From Bacillota bacterium (GTDB lineage: Bacteria; Bacillota; JADQBR01), in assembly GCA_016278515.1 (NCBI GenBank), contig JADQBR010000013.1, positions 1-32,465 of the forward strand: a stretch of DNA of 32,465 nt, read 5' to 3'. The position numbers were made by a program, and so were the translations under genes. The notes beneath the pieces were generated by a model. It saw only the letters and a program-made list of their open reading frames with translations, did not search any database and had not been told where the DNA came from. Each line of letters opens with the position of its first letter. The stretch's first letter is position 1. Below, piece after piece: positions 17,011-26,378 of the stretch.

Positions 17011-17977
17011 TCTTTATCTCCCCATTTTTAACAAAAAATTTATCTCTAATCTGACCTAACTTACTAGCTATTCCATCAGGCATATAGATTATGGACATTA
17101 ATAGGAGGAGGCCAAATATGACCATTTTCATTTCCGGTTTAAAACCCAAAAATTCTGGAAGTACAAAGAACAATGCCGCGCCAATAAAAGCACCCAATAG
17201 AGTCCCTTTGCCTCCAACAATTACGATTATTAAAGGCAGTGAAACGTAGTGAAGACTAAAAATCCTTGGACCAATAGCACTTATATAATGACCATATAAC
17301 GACCCACTTATAGCAGCTATTATGGCCGAAATAACCAAAGCTATTTTCTTATATTTACACGTGTCTATTCCAATTGATCTAGCTAGGTCTTCGCCTTCAC
17401 GAATGGCAAGAAATGCTCGCCCAAGACCGGAATTTACTACTCGATACAGACTTAAAGTAACCAAAATAACAAAAGCTATTACGATAAAAAGATAAGATTG
17501 TTCACTTTTAAAAGCTATTTTCTCAAAAATTAAGTTAATTTCTGGAGGTGGTATAGAAGCAATACCTGCTGCCCCATTTGTAACTGTTTCCCACTCAACA
17601 ACTAAAAAACGGAACACTTGTGTGATAGCAAAAGATACTATGGCAAAATATATTCCTTTCAGTTTCCTCAGGGTTAAACTCCCAATCAGAAACGCGACCA
17701 CGGCCGTTATTCCCACAGCGATTAAAAGTCCTAACCAATAACTTAGATGTAGTTTTAAAGTCATTATCGCCGAAGCATAGGCACCAAGTCCAAAGAACGA
17801 TGCATGACCAAAAGAAATAATTCCCGTATATCCCAGCAGTAAATCTAGACTAAGAGCATAGATTACGAAAATGCAATATATGATTAAAACATCGCCATAG
17901 TAAGGGTTTGAAATTATAAGGGGTATACTAAAGAGACTCAGAAAAGACAATGCTTTAATCAAATTGGTTTTATTCAC
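16985..17977 (-). CDS. livM: Branched-chain amino acid-type ABC permease LivM
   Basis: This roughly 330-residue polytopic permease has the family core YALSLDLLLGYTGIISFGHASFFGLGAYAS and the AIREGEDLARSIGI cytoplasmic loop that contacts the ATPase. GTG 17977 is chosen as start: GAGGAG lies eight bases upstream, and the first residues VNKTNLIKAL lead straight into the first membrane helix. The longer frame to 18079 would overlap the acyl-CoA dehydrogenase gene and adds a non-family extension. It is 28 bases downstream of that dehydrogenase, so import and oxidation genes share a transcript. Confidence 0.88.
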   Translation of the reverse strand: MNKTNLIKALSFLSLFSIPLIISNPYYGDVLIIYCIFVIYALSLDLLLGYTGIISFGHASFFGLGAYASAIMTLKLHLSYWLGLLIAVGITAVVAFLIGSLTLRKLKGIYFAIVSFAITQVFRFLVVEWETVTNGAAGIASIPPPEINLIFEKIAFKSEQSYLFIVIAFVILVTLSLYRVVNSGLGRAFLAIREGEDLARSIGIDTCKYKKIALVISAIIAAISGSLYGHYISAIGPRIFSLHYVSLPLIIVIVGGKGTLLGAFIGAALFFVLPEFLGFKPEMKMVIFGLLLLMSIIYMPDGIASKLGQIRDKFFVKNGEIKNGKVTVRN

Positions 17978-18005
17978 ATTATCAACTCCTCGATGAAGAC
18001 TCCTT

Positions 18006-19160
18006 TTATGCTTGATCTTGATACTCTTTGGCCAGTTCACGGGATATAACCATTTGTTGAATTTCTGAAGTTCCTTCATACAAAGTTAGCACACGAACAT
18101 CTCTATAAATCCTTTCTACAGGATAGCCTTTTAAGTAACCTCTTCCCCCAAAAATCTGAACAGCATCATAAGCAACTTTATTTGCTATTTCAGTCGCATA
18201 GTATTTCGCCATGGAACACTCTTTTACAGGCGTCATCCCTTGATCAATTTTTGCAGCTGCATCAAACATTATAAGCCTAGCTGCATGTGTTTGAGTTGCC
18301 ATTTTAGCGATTTTAAATTGTATCCCCTGATAGTTAAAAATCGGTCTGCCAAACTGTTCTCTTTTTTCAGAGAAAGTTATACTTTCCTCCAGGGCAGCTT
18401 GGGCAACTCCTACAGCCTGCGCTGCAACTGATACTCTTGCAAGATTTAATGTTTCTAGTGCTATTTTAAACCCCTCTCCCTCCTTTCCTAATAAATTCTC
18501 TTTCGGAACCTCACAATTATTAAAGAATAATTCCCCCGTTCTCTGTCCGTTTAAACCCATTTTAGAGTATATTGATCCAATTTCAAACCCAGGTGTTCCT
18601 TTTTCTACAATAAAGGCCGAAATGCCCCTAGCACCTTTACTTACATCTGTCTTTGCAAAAACGATATAAATGTCTGATTCGCCTGCATTACCAATGAAAA
18701 TCTTGTGTCCATTAATTATATATCTGTCGTTCTTAAGTACAGCAGTTGCTTCAATAGAAGCGACATCTGAACCGGACTGCGGTTCAGTCAATCCAAACGA
18801 TGTAGCTTTTCGGCCGGCTGCAATTAGGGGTAGATAAGTACGCTTCTGAGTTTCGTTACCGGCAATTAAGAACGGGGATGAACCTAAATGATAAATACTA
18901 GTCACCGCCGAAGTAGATAAACAACCCCTTGATATTTCTTCAACTGCAATACACAATGTCACATAATCCTTTAAATTACCTCCATATTCTTCGGGAATAG
19001 TGAGACCCGTGACACCAAAGTCAACTAAGGCCTTGAGTCCGTCTATAGGGTATTCCCCTGTTCGATCAATTTGTTCGGCTTTTGGTGCAATTTCCTTTTC
19101 TACCAACGCTCTCAATCTGTCCCTAAACTCAATCTGCTTTTTTGATAATTGAAACTCCAT
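18006..19160 (-). CDS. Acyl-CoA dehydrogenase (operon with CoA ligase and Liv transporter)
   Basis: This is a 384-residue acyl-CoA dehydrogenase. It has FGLTEPQSGSDVA at the FAD/substrate site, an AGESDIYIVFAK beta-domain, and the C-terminal LYEGTSEIQQ with catalytic Glu362. Its ATG shares one base with the ligase stop (TAATG), so expression is coupled to acid activation. It probably oxidises the acyl-CoA formed by that ligase. It is similar in style to the 8.5 kb paralogue. Reduced flavin needs ETF encoded elsewhere. Confidence 0.9.
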   Translation of the reverse strand: MEFQLSKKQIEFRDRLRALVEKEIAPKAEQIDRTGEYPIDGLKALVDFGVTGLTIPEEYGGNLKDYVTLCIAVEEISRGCLSTSAVTSIYHLGSSPFLIAGNETQKRTYLPLIAAGRKATSFGLTEPQSGSDVASIEATAVLKNDRYIINGHKIFIGNAGESDIYIVFAKTDVSKGARGISAFIVEKGTPGFEIGSIYSKMGLNGQRTGELFFNNCEVPKENLLGKEGEGFKIALETLNLARVSVAAQAVGVAQAALEESITFSEKREQFGRPIFNYQGIQFKIAKMATQTHAARLIMFDAAAKIDQGMTPVKECSMAKYYATEIANKVAYDAVQIFGGRGYLKGYPVERIYRDVRVLTLYEGTSEIQQMVISRELAKEYQDQA

Positions 19161-20827
19161 TATAAATCACCTTCCTTAACATTATGATTATTTTTCAACT
19201 TGATTTTAGCTAGCTTTTGAAGTTCTACTTTTGAAAGTTTATTGCCATGTGGTCCCTCAACCTTCGGTAGTTTTTCTATGATTTCAACATAACGCGGAAT
19301 TTTAAAACTTGCTACTTTACCCCTACAATACTCAAATATTTCTCTCTGGGATACAAGTTGTCCATCTCTCAGTTTTATAAATGCCATTCCAGTTTGCCCC
19401 GTTTGAGGATGAGGAACTCCAACTACCCCTACTTCCTCAATTGCTGAGTGCGTCAGTAGGAACTCTTCAACTTCCCTGGGAGTAACATTAAACCCATTTG
19501 ATTTGTACATTTCTTTTAATCGCCCTACAAAATTAACTAATCCTTGGTCATCGATAAAACCTAAATCACCTGTATGGAACCACCCGTCATCCATAACTTT
19601 ACTTGTTTCCTCAGGGCCATTATAATATCCCGAAAACAAAGTATAGCCTTTAGCACATATTTCGCCAGTTTCACCATATTTGACTTCATTCCAACTTACA
19701 GGGTCAACAATTTTAACGTGTATATTAGGCATTGGTTTTCCACCCGCGACCCTTTTCCGGTCTGCAACAGGCTCATTAACCCCAAGCATCAAATAACATG
19801 CATTAAGTTCAGTCATACCTAGGGCTTGCGTCGCTTGTTCAACCTTGAGATCCTCAATAACCCTATCCATGAGTGCCGGTATCGACCCAAAATTAGCTAC
19901 CATAGCTTTTTTTAAAGAAAATATATCAAACAAATGACGTTGAGGGTAATCTGCCATAGCTTCAAACATTACGTCTACTCCGTGCATAAGAGTAATACGT
20001 TCCCTTTCTATTAGACTATAAATTATCTCTACATCAAAGTAATCTTGGATAACCACGCAAGCCCCGTGCAGTAAAGTACTTGGGATAATAGTCGAACACC
20101 CCCATGCTCCACAGAATGGAATTACTCCTAGCACCTTATCACCTGGTTGCATTAACGTGGCATTACCTACATCATACGCATGTTGAAGAACATTATCAGG
20201 TGTTCTCATCGCTCCTTTCGGATTTCCTGTTGTACCTGAAGTAAATAAGAGATACATGGTCTCATCAGCATCCGTATCTTCAATTCTTTGGTATAGAATC
20301 GAGCCAGAAACATTCTGACCACTTATGATACATTTTTCTAATGTTTGATGAACTTCCCTTTCATTTCTTACAAATATAACTTCCCGTAGTGTTGGCACGG
20401 TGGTAGCGTTACTTACTTGACCGTTAACTACATTAGGACAAAGTTTCTCAATGATACCATAGTAATCTGCTTTCATAAACTTATCTGTAGTAAAAAGAAT
20501 TTCTATACCTGCTTGATTTATGATATATTTTAAGTCGAAACTCTTATATCTAGTATTCAGTGGAACCAGAACTGCACCTATTTGGGTTATTGCTAATTGC
20601 AAAATAATCCACTCAGGGTAATTAGGTAACCATATACCTACTTTAGTCCCTTTGTTTACACCTAGATTTATCAGCCCTTTGGAAATAGCGTTAGCTTTTT
20701 CCTTTAAATCATTATACCTATAACGCTCACTACCGTAGATCATAACTTCTCTACCGCCATACTCATTAATCAATTCTTCTAGGACTTGACCAACTGTTTT
20801 ATGCCTAAAGGTTTTGTCACTTTTCAA
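19160..20827 (-). CDS. AMP-forming acyl-CoA synthetase (FadD-like, ANL superfamily)
   Basis: This roughly 555-residue ligase makes acyl-adenylate then acyl-CoA, activating the imported acid. The P-loop motif is YLLFTSGTTGNPKGAM. The hinge and C-terminal domain show GDLGFIDDQGLVNFVGRLKEM and the catalytic lysine region near the C terminus (KVEGPHGNKLSK). TTG 20827 is chosen as start because GGGGGA lies eight bases upstream; the frame continues to a TTG at 20872 without a ribosome site. The stop overlaps the dehydrogenase ATG. Medium/long-chain or branched acids are likely substrates, but the acid pocket cannot be read reliably. Confidence 0.88.
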   Translation of the reverse strand: MKSDKTFRHKTVGQVLEELINEYGGREVMIYGSERYRYNDLKEKANAISKGLINLGVNKGTKVGIWLPNYPEWIILQLAITQIGAVLVPLNTRYKSFDLKYIINQAGIEILFTTDKFMKADYYGIIEKLCPNVVNGQVSNATTVPTLREVIFVRNEREVHQTLEKCIISGQNVSGSILYQRIEDTDADETMYLLFTSGTTGNPKGAMRTPDNVLQHAYDVGNATLMQPGDKVLGVIPFCGAWGCSTIIPSTLLHGACVVIQDYFDVEIIYSLIERERITLMHGVDVMFEAMADYPQRHLFDIFSLKKAMVANFGSIPALMDRVIEDLKVEQATQALGMTELNACYLMLGVNEPVADRKRVAGGKPMPNIHVKIVDPVSWNEVKYGETGEICAKGYTLFSGYYNGPEETSKVMDDGWFHTGDLGFIDDQGLVNFVGRLKEMYKSNGFNVTPREVEEFLLTHSAIEEVGVVGVPHPQTGQTGMAFIKLRDGQLVSQREIFEYCRGKVASFKIPRYVEIIEKLPKVEGPHGNKLSKVELQKLAKIKLKNNHNVKEGDL

Positions 20828-20988
20828 AACTAGTCCCCCTTTTTTGTGTTTTTCCTTTATGTCACGTAGCAAACAACTTTATTCATACAATTAGTTTACC
20901 TACATTTAGAAAAGGTCAAAAGAGTATAGTAATCATATTTTTCGGTTTATTTCAGAACTCTTGGAAATTGTTTCTGCAATTTTAAACA

Positions 20989-22125
20989 TTAGTTAAGGTT
21001 TTCATAAATAGTTGCAGTTGCCATCCCGTGTGCGATACACATTGTTTGCAAACCATATTTCCACCCATTTTGGCGCATTTCATGAATCAGAGTCGTGGCA
21101 ATTCGGGCGCCACTTGCTCCAGTAGGATGTCCCAAAGCGATAGCACCTCCACGAGGATTGACTTTGCTCATCTTACACTCCATTTCTTTGTTCCATGCTA
21201 AGACAACGGAAGCGAAAGCTTCATTGATCTCAACAACATTGATATTATCTAGAGACAATCCAGTTTTATTGAGTGCTTTAGATGTAGCATCAATTGGACC
21301 AGTTAACATTAAGGTTTGATCTGATCCGACAACAACACGGGCTTTTATTGAAGCTAATGGCTTAATCCCCAGTGACTTAGCTTTTTCAGGACTCATCAGA
21401 AGTAATGCTGATGCACCATCACTTATCTGACTTGATGAGCCTGCAGTAACGACTCCATTCTCCTTAAACGGAGTTTCTAACTGAGATAATTTTTGTAAGC
21501 TGGTGTTATGCCGGATACCTTCATCTTTACTAAACAACGTCCCATCGGGTAATCTTACAGGAATAATTTCAGATTTAAAGTAACCTTTCTCACTTGCATT
21601 CCCTGCTAGTTGATGACTCCTCAGGGAAAACTCATCAAGCTGCTCCCTAGTTAACGCCCATTTCTCGGAAATCAATTCTGCCGCCACCCCCTGATGGGGT
21701 ATTTTACATCTACTCAACAAGTCCTCTGTATTTGGGGCTCTATCAGAGCCTATCGGAACACGACTCATACTTTCTACCCCTGCTGCAACAACCACATCAG
21801 CATCACCTGCTAAAATGGCTTGGGCTGCGAAATGAATTGCCTGTTGACTAGAACCACACTTTCTATTCAAAACGGTAGCCGGTACAGTGGCTGGTATTTC
21901 AGCCAATAACGCCGAAATTCTAGCAATATTATTTCCTTGTTCACCCGTTTGTGTAACACACCCTACAATAATATCCTCTATAATATGAGGCTCGATTCCA
22001 GATCGCTTTACTAGGTCTTGGAGTACCTGATTTAAAAGTTCATCAGGAGGCAAAACGCTTAAAATTCCGTTTCTCCTGCCAACGGGTGTTCTCACAGCCT
22101 CGACCACATAAACCTCTTTTTCCAT
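20989..22125 (-). CDS. Thiolase-family acyltransferase (second paralogue)
   Basis: This 378-residue thiolase has nucleophile Cys90 (NRKCGSSQQ), NEAFASV, His333 in GHPTGASG and Cys363 in MCIAHGMATAT. The C-terminal cysteine loop, CIAHGM, differs from the CxGGG form of the 5.2 kb paralogue and resembles FadA/PaaJ-like or steroid-thiolase variants. The protein is about 14 residues shorter around the lid region, hinting at a different acyl specificity. It lies 15 bases after the enoyl-CoA hydratase gene, with AGGAG before the ATG. A 116-base gap precedes the ligase gene. Confidence 0.88.
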   Translation of the reverse strand: MEKEVYVVEAVRTPVGRRNGILSVLPPDELLNQVLQDLVKRSGIEPHIIEDIIVGCVTQTGEQGNNIARISALLAEIPATVPATVLNRKCGSSQQAIHFAAQAILAGDADVVVAAGVESMSRVPIGSDRAPNTEDLLSRCKIPHQGVAAELISEKWALTREQLDEFSLRSHQLAGNASEKGYFKSEIIPVRLPDGTLFSKDEGIRHNTSLQKLSQLETPFKENGVVTAGSSSQISDGASALLLMSPEKAKSLGIKPLASIKARVVVGSDQTLMLTGPIDATSKALNKTGLSLDNINVVEINEAFASVVLAWNKEMECKMSKVNPRGGAIALGHPTGASGARIATTLIHEMRQNGWKYGLQTMCIAHGMATATIYENLN

Positions 22126-22140
22126 TTTTGTGTTTCACTC

Positions 22141-22920
22141 CTATTTGCCTTTAAATTTGGGACTTCTCTTTTCAAGAAATGAAGACACCCCTTCTTGCTT
22201 ATCTTCAGTAACGAATAATACAGTTTGAGCAAGCTTTTCTAAATTCAATCCACTGGCTAAGTTAACATCTAAGCTTTGGTTAATCAAAGCTTTTGCTAGC
22301 TGCAATGCCAATGGGCCTTTATTACCCATAGTATCAGCCATTTCATTGGCTTTTTGTTCCAAACTTGCCTTGTCAGGTAACACTTCACTAATTAATCCAA
22401 TAGATTTAGCTTCAACAGCATCAATTATCTTACCAGTTAAAATAAGTTCCTTTGCCTTTCCCAATCCAACCACCCGCGCTAAACGCTGGGTTCCCCCACC
22501 ACCGGGGATTATTCCTAGGTTAAGTTCTGGAAAACCGAATTTAGCATTTTCTGATGCTATTCTAATATCACATGCTAAAGCTAATTCGCACCCACCTCCT
22601 AACGCAAACCCATTTATAGCAGCAATTATTGGTTTCTTAAAATTTTCCAGCTGACTCAATATCTCTACGGCTGGGTTATTAAGGATATCCATCCATGTTC
22701 TTTCATTAAGAGATCTAATGTCTGCTCCAGATGCAAATGACTTTTCTCCAGATCCAGTAATAATTAATGTCTTAACCTCTTTGTCGTCTTCTATCTTCAA
22801 TAGAATTTGCGAAATTTCTGCCCAAGTCTTCGGATCTAGTGCATTTCTAACATTTTCCCTGGCAATTTCTAATATAGCTACTCCACCGTGATACTGTACA
22901 TTTAGATTATTAAACTCCAT
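22141..22920 (-). CDS. Enoyl-CoA hydratase (crotonase type)
   Basis: This 259-residue enoyl-CoA hydratase adds water to trans-2-enoyl-CoA. Oxyanion-hole segments are SFASGADIRSL and NGFALGGGCELALACD. Both catalytic glutamates are present: Glu112 in GGGCE and Glu132 in GFPELNLGIIPG. The C terminus, FLEKRSPKFKGK, is standard. ATG follows AAGGAGG. It lies 92 bases downstream of the racemase-like gene and heads the compact run hydratase-thiolase-ligase-dehydrogenase-transporter. Confidence 0.9.
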   Translation of the reverse strand: MEFNNLNVQYHGGVAILEIARENVRNALDPKTWAEISQILLKIEDDKEVKTLIITGSGEKSFASGADIRSLNERTWMDILNNPAVEILSQLENFKKPIIAAINGFALGGGCELALACDIRIASENAKFGFPELNLGIIPGGGGTQRLARVVGLGKAKELILTGKIIDAVEAKSIGLISEVLPDKASLEQKANEMADTMGNKGPLALQLAKALINQSLDVNLASGLNLEKLAQTVLFVTEDKQEGVSSFLEKRSPKFKGK

Positions 22921-23012
22921 AACACCTATCCTCCTTAGAAATTATTAATAATATTCAGATTATTTTTTAGCATTTTTCTTCTTATGTAGTCTGTTTAGAC
23001 GACCCTGAATTC

Positions 23013-24197
23013 CTAAATTATGTTATTTTCTTTCAGTTTAGAAATTTTATTACTGTCGAAACCTAGTTTTGTCAGAACTAGTTCTGTATGTTCCCCTAAT
23101 GAAGGTGCTGAATGTCGAAACTTTCCTGGGGTTTGAGATAACTTGATAGGAAACCCTACTTGTTTTACAGTCCCTAACTTTGGATGGGGAACTTCAAAGA
23201 ACATTTGTCTATGAGCTACTTGAGGGTCGGTTACAGTCTCTTCCAACCCAAGAACCGGAGCAAAACAGATGTCCTTAGAAAACAGTTGTTTTTCCCATTC
23301 CTTACGGGTTTTAGTTTTGAAAATGTCGGTCAATATCCTGATTAATTCGCTTTGTTTTTCAGGAGGATCATTTAGTCGGCCAATTAAATCAGAGCGTCCT
23401 ATTTTATTACAAAAATTCTCCCAAAATTTTTCTTCCAAGTTACCAATGCTAATATACTTATCGTCCTTTGTCTGGTAAACTTGGTAACAAGCAAGCCCTC
23501 CTGTAAGCTTAGATTTCCCACGTGCTGGCACCCCATTCTCCGAGAAAAGGTCTGCAACGATAGGGGTTAACCAGGAGATGACTCCATCTAACATTGAAAC
23601 GTCTATGTGTTGACCGAACCCATGTGCTTGGCGGGTAACCAGTCCACTTAATATACCTATTACCGCCATCATTCCTCCAGCCCCTAGATCGGCAACCTGT
23701 GTCCCAGGAATGATAGGCTCAGACCCCACTTTTCCATTATTATTTAAAAGGCCCCCAATACTTATATAATTAATATCGTGTCCTGGGATGCTAGAATAAG
23801 GACCGCTCTGCCCATACCCACTTATTGAACAATAGATAATATTTTCTTTAACTTTTTTTATTGTTTTGTAATCAACTTCTAGCTTTTCAACAACACCTGG
23901 GCGGAAACTTTCTATAATAACGTCTGCTCCTTGCGCCAACTGTTTAAAAACTTCTCTGCCTTCCACTGACTTAAGATTCAAACAAATACTTTTCTTATTA
24001 CGGTTTACAATTTCATGGAGATACGGAGAAGCCACCCTAACATAGTCCCCTTGTCTCGGTTCTTCAATCTTAATTACTTCTGCACCTAGATCCGCCAAAA
24101 ACATTGTACAATAGGGACCAGGCAATAATCTTGTCAGATCTAACACCTTTATACCTTCAAATGCAAAAACCAAGTGTACCACCCCATTGATATTCAT
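23013..24197 (-). CDS. Family III CoA-transferase fold, alpha-methylacyl-CoA racemase-like
   Basis: This roughly 394-residue CaiB/BaiF-fold protein has the N-terminal GIKVLDLTRLLPGPYCTMFLADLGAEVIKIE. Specific motifs point to the racemase branch: GHDINYISIGG (His140, Asp141), QVADLGAGG (Asp170) and IGNLEEKFW (Glu255). These align with the catalytic His126, Asp156 and Glu241 regions of alpha-methylacyl-CoA racemase (mycobacterial MCR numbering). It would epimerise 2-methylacyl-CoA so that a stereospecific dehydrogenase can act. A CoA-transferase role remains possible. The start is uncertain: ATG 24197 has a weak ribosome site, while TTG 24173 lies behind GGGGTGG. Confidence 0.78.
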   Translation of the reverse strand: MNINGVVHLVFAFEGIKVLDLTRLLPGPYCTMFLADLGAEVIKIEEPRQGDYVRVASPYLHEIVNRNKKSICLNLKSVEGREVFKQLAQGADVIIESFRPGVVEKLEVDYKTIKKVKENIIYCSISGYGQSGPYSSIPGHDINYISIGGLLNNNGKVGSEPIIPGTQVADLGAGGMMAVIGILSGLVTRQAHGFGQHIDVSMLDGVISWLTPIVADLFSENGVPARGKSKLTGGLACYQVYQTKDDKYISIGNLEEKFWENFCNKIGRSDLIGRLNDPPEKQSELIRILTDIFKTKTRKEWEKQLFSKDICFAPVLGLEETVTDPQVAHRQMFFEVPHPKLGTVKQVGFPIKLSQTPGKFRHSAPSLGEHTELVLTKLGFDSNKISKLKENNII

Positions 24198-24599
24198 TAG
24201 CCTTTATTAACTAAATACAATTCTCAATTTGATTGGTTTTGTAGAACCTTAAGAAAGCGTAAAAATGGACTTATTTTTCATAGTGGCCAAGTTTATAAAA
24301 AACTTTCCTTAGAGCTATCTGTTATCAACTTTATATAAAAGACTCATTTATTCGTTTCATGCCCACTCTGACTTACTCCAGACGAATCGTTGGGTTCTAA
24401 TTTTCCCTAGTTCCTTGATTTAATGCCCTCGGATTTAATTGCCATGTTTACCGTAAAAGATTTATATTGAGTTCTGATGAAACATATAATGGAGTCTTTA
24501 CCCAATATCCACTACTGATCCATATATCTCATTTGTTATATAATACTTAGCCCCTTTTCCAAAAATTGTTCCCAAAGTAACCGCATGGTTTGATTAAAA
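24198..24599. other. Intergenic gap, no gene recognised
   Basis: This 402-base AT-rich gap lies between the racemase-like and hydroxyacyl-CoA dehydrogenase genes. It has no long open frame on either strand. Short minus-strand frames near 24490-24590 give protein-like strings but match no family I know. No convincing terminator or promoter was found. Confidence 0.5.
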
Positions 24600-25499
24600 C
24601 TATTTATCGCATTTTTGTTCTCCATAATCGTAAAATCCTTTACCGACTTTTCTTCCTAGTAATCCCGCATCCACCATTCGCTCAACGGTTTGCGAAGGTT
24701 TAAAACGTTCCCCGTATGTTTGTTCTAGAGATTTAAGTGCTCGCACCCCTGTATCTAACCCCGCGAAATCCCCCAATTGGAAAGGACCCATCGGATGATT
24801 AAACGCTAATCTCATTGCTTTATCTATATCCTCTGCTGTCGCTATACCTTCCTCCAAAATCCTGTACGCTTCTGCTCTTTGTATCGCTGTTAGTCTAGTA
24901 GTAATAAATCCTTGGGTATCTTTTTTGCATATAACTACTTGCTTACCAAATGTTTCATTAACTTTTATCGTTTTTTCTAATGTCTCATCACTTGTTTCTA
25001 ATCCTTTAATAATCTCTGCCAGTTTCATAATTACAACAGGATTAAAGTAATGCGTACCAATGACCCTTTCCCTATTCTTTGTGGTAGAAGCAATAGACGT
25101 TATGCTATACTGCGAAGTATTAGTAGCTAGGATCGTTTTTGGATCACAAATTTCATCTAGTTTTCTAAATGTTTCTTTTTTCAATTCCAAAATCTCTGGA
25201 ATTGCTTCACAAACATAATCTGCTTCCGCTACTGCCTTTTCAAAATCGTTTTCGTAAATAATATTCTCTAGTATTTTTTCGCTTTCTTCTCTGGCCACTT
25301 TTCCCTTTTTTTCAAATCTAGCCAAACTACCCTTGATTGTGATCTTACAATTTTCTAAAGCTTTTTGGTGAAAATCATAAACTTTAACCTTATAACCAGC
25401 TGTCGCAGCCACTTGCACTATCCCCGACCCCATTATTCCTGCTCCCAAGACAGTAACATTCTTAATAGCAGAAATTGAAGAACTCGCATTCCTTTCCAT
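24600..25499 (-). CDS. 3-hydroxyacyl-CoA dehydrogenase (second paralogue)
   Basis: This 299-residue Hbd/PaaH-type dehydrogenase has Rossmann motif GAGIMGSG at residues 19-26, GTHYFNPVVIMKL with the catalytic His, and NHPMGPFQLGDFAGLD, ending in GKGFYDYGEQKCDK. An N-terminal extension of about ten Ser-rich residues precedes the fold. ATG follows GGGGG at a longish 12-base spacing. It sits alone between two gaps of 402 and 879 bases. A palindrome 60-85 bases upstream may be an operator. Residues differ enough from the 7.3 kb paralogue to suggest another substrate. Confidence 0.88.
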   Translation of the reverse strand: MERNASSSISAIKNVTVLGAGIMGSGIVQVAATAGYKVKVYDFHQKALENCKITIKGSLARFEKKGKVAREESEKILENIIYENDFEKAVAEADYVCEAIPEILELKKETFRKLDEICDPKTILATNTSQYSITSIASTTKNRERVIGTHYFNPVVIMKLAEIIKGLETSDETLEKTIKVNETFGKQVVICKKDTQGFITTRLTAIQRAEAYRILEEGIATAEDIDKAMRLAFNHPMGPFQLGDFAGLDTGVRALKSLEQTYGERFKPSQTVERMVDAGLLGRKVGKGFYDYGEQKCDK

Positions 25500-25560
25500 C
25501 AGTACTTTACCCCCTATTCTAGTGAACCCTAACTTATATTAATACCGATAAATTGTTGCG

Positions 25561-25585
25561 TTAGCCGAAACTTTGTTTCGCCTAA
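25561..25585. promoter_or_regulatory. Palindrome upstream of the 3-hydroxyacyl-CoA dehydrogenase gene, candidate operator
   Basis: TTAGCCGAAAC-TTT-GTTTCGCCTAA has 11-bp arms with ten matches around a 3-base centre, 62 bases before the gene start. Its size and position suit a dimeric regulator, but it could also be a short hairpin. I did not find a second copy in the window. Confidence 0.35.
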
Positions 25586-26039
25586 TGTAAGTATTGCATG
25601 GTTCGTCATTTTATTAAAGTATAAAACGGTGTATGGGGAAATTTATATGGTAAACCGTCAATTCCCACAGATGAACAGTTGCGATTACCAAACCATTATT
25701 CCTAAATATTACATTATGGTTCATGCAAACGTAATAACAGCAACGATGGACCATTGCCTAACTCCTGATTGAAAAATTCTTTGCCAATTATGGAAACCTC
25801 AGATCTAATTGGTACCCCAACTCTAACTACGGTTATGTTATAACAAAAAGTTCAATTAAAAAATCCCAAGCTGTATAGCTATCCAGAAAAACCTTTTAGT
25901 TATCCATAGCTCCTAATGGTTTTTTTATTGCCTTTTTTGATGCTATTTGGAAAGGTTGCAACCATACTAATTATGCAATTTCCTCACACAATAATCTTAG
26001 GTTAAAATCCTTGTAAAAAAACTCCCTTTACTTACCTCC

Positions 26040-26240
26040 ATTGAAAATCAACACAGAATTTTCGCAGGAATAAAATAGACCAATATTTGGACCTGTACTA
26101 ACATTTGGATTAGATGGAATCTCACTAGGTTGTTGAGAAGTGGTAAAGAAAGAGCAGATATTATAAATACGTGGTTTCAAAACATACTTTTAAAGAGGTT
26201 AAGTTTAACCCAATTGCTGTATCCCCAAAGTGGCAGTTAT
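26040..26240 (+). pseudogene. ADP-forming acyl-CoA synthetase ATP-grasp remnant, second copy, opposite strand
   Basis: In the 879-base gap 25500-26378, the plus strand carries blocks NTEF..AGIK and RPIFGPVLTFGLDGI (about 26090-26123), then EVVKK and, after an internal deletion, FKEVKFNPIAVSPK (about 26185-26230). These correspond in order to the same ATP-grasp domain found decayed at 9.7-10.1 kb. Stops (TAG, TGA) and frame slips interrupt it. The 64-residue open frame starting at 26171 is only its tail. Apart from the palindrome near 25.57 kb, the rest of the gap shows no gene. Confidence 0.5.
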
Positions 26241-26378
26241 TAATTATTAATTATAATATCCTAGAGCTGGTTCTCGTTATTGTATATGGATACAGAACAA
26301 TTGTTATCCTTTTTTGCCTCAATTGTATCATTCTACTACGTGGAAACACTTACATTCAAAGGTGATTCTTTCTCATCT

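Noticed and set aside
24490-24599. Minus-strand protein-like strings (FGKGAKYYITNEIYG) as another pseudogene
   Set aside because: Only about 25 residues, no recognised family motif, and frames do not continue convincingly.
26171-26365. 64-residue plus-strand open frame as a gene
   Set aside because: Its first part matches the tail of the decayed ATP-grasp remnant and the rest is AT-rich hydrophobic sequence with no ribosome site.
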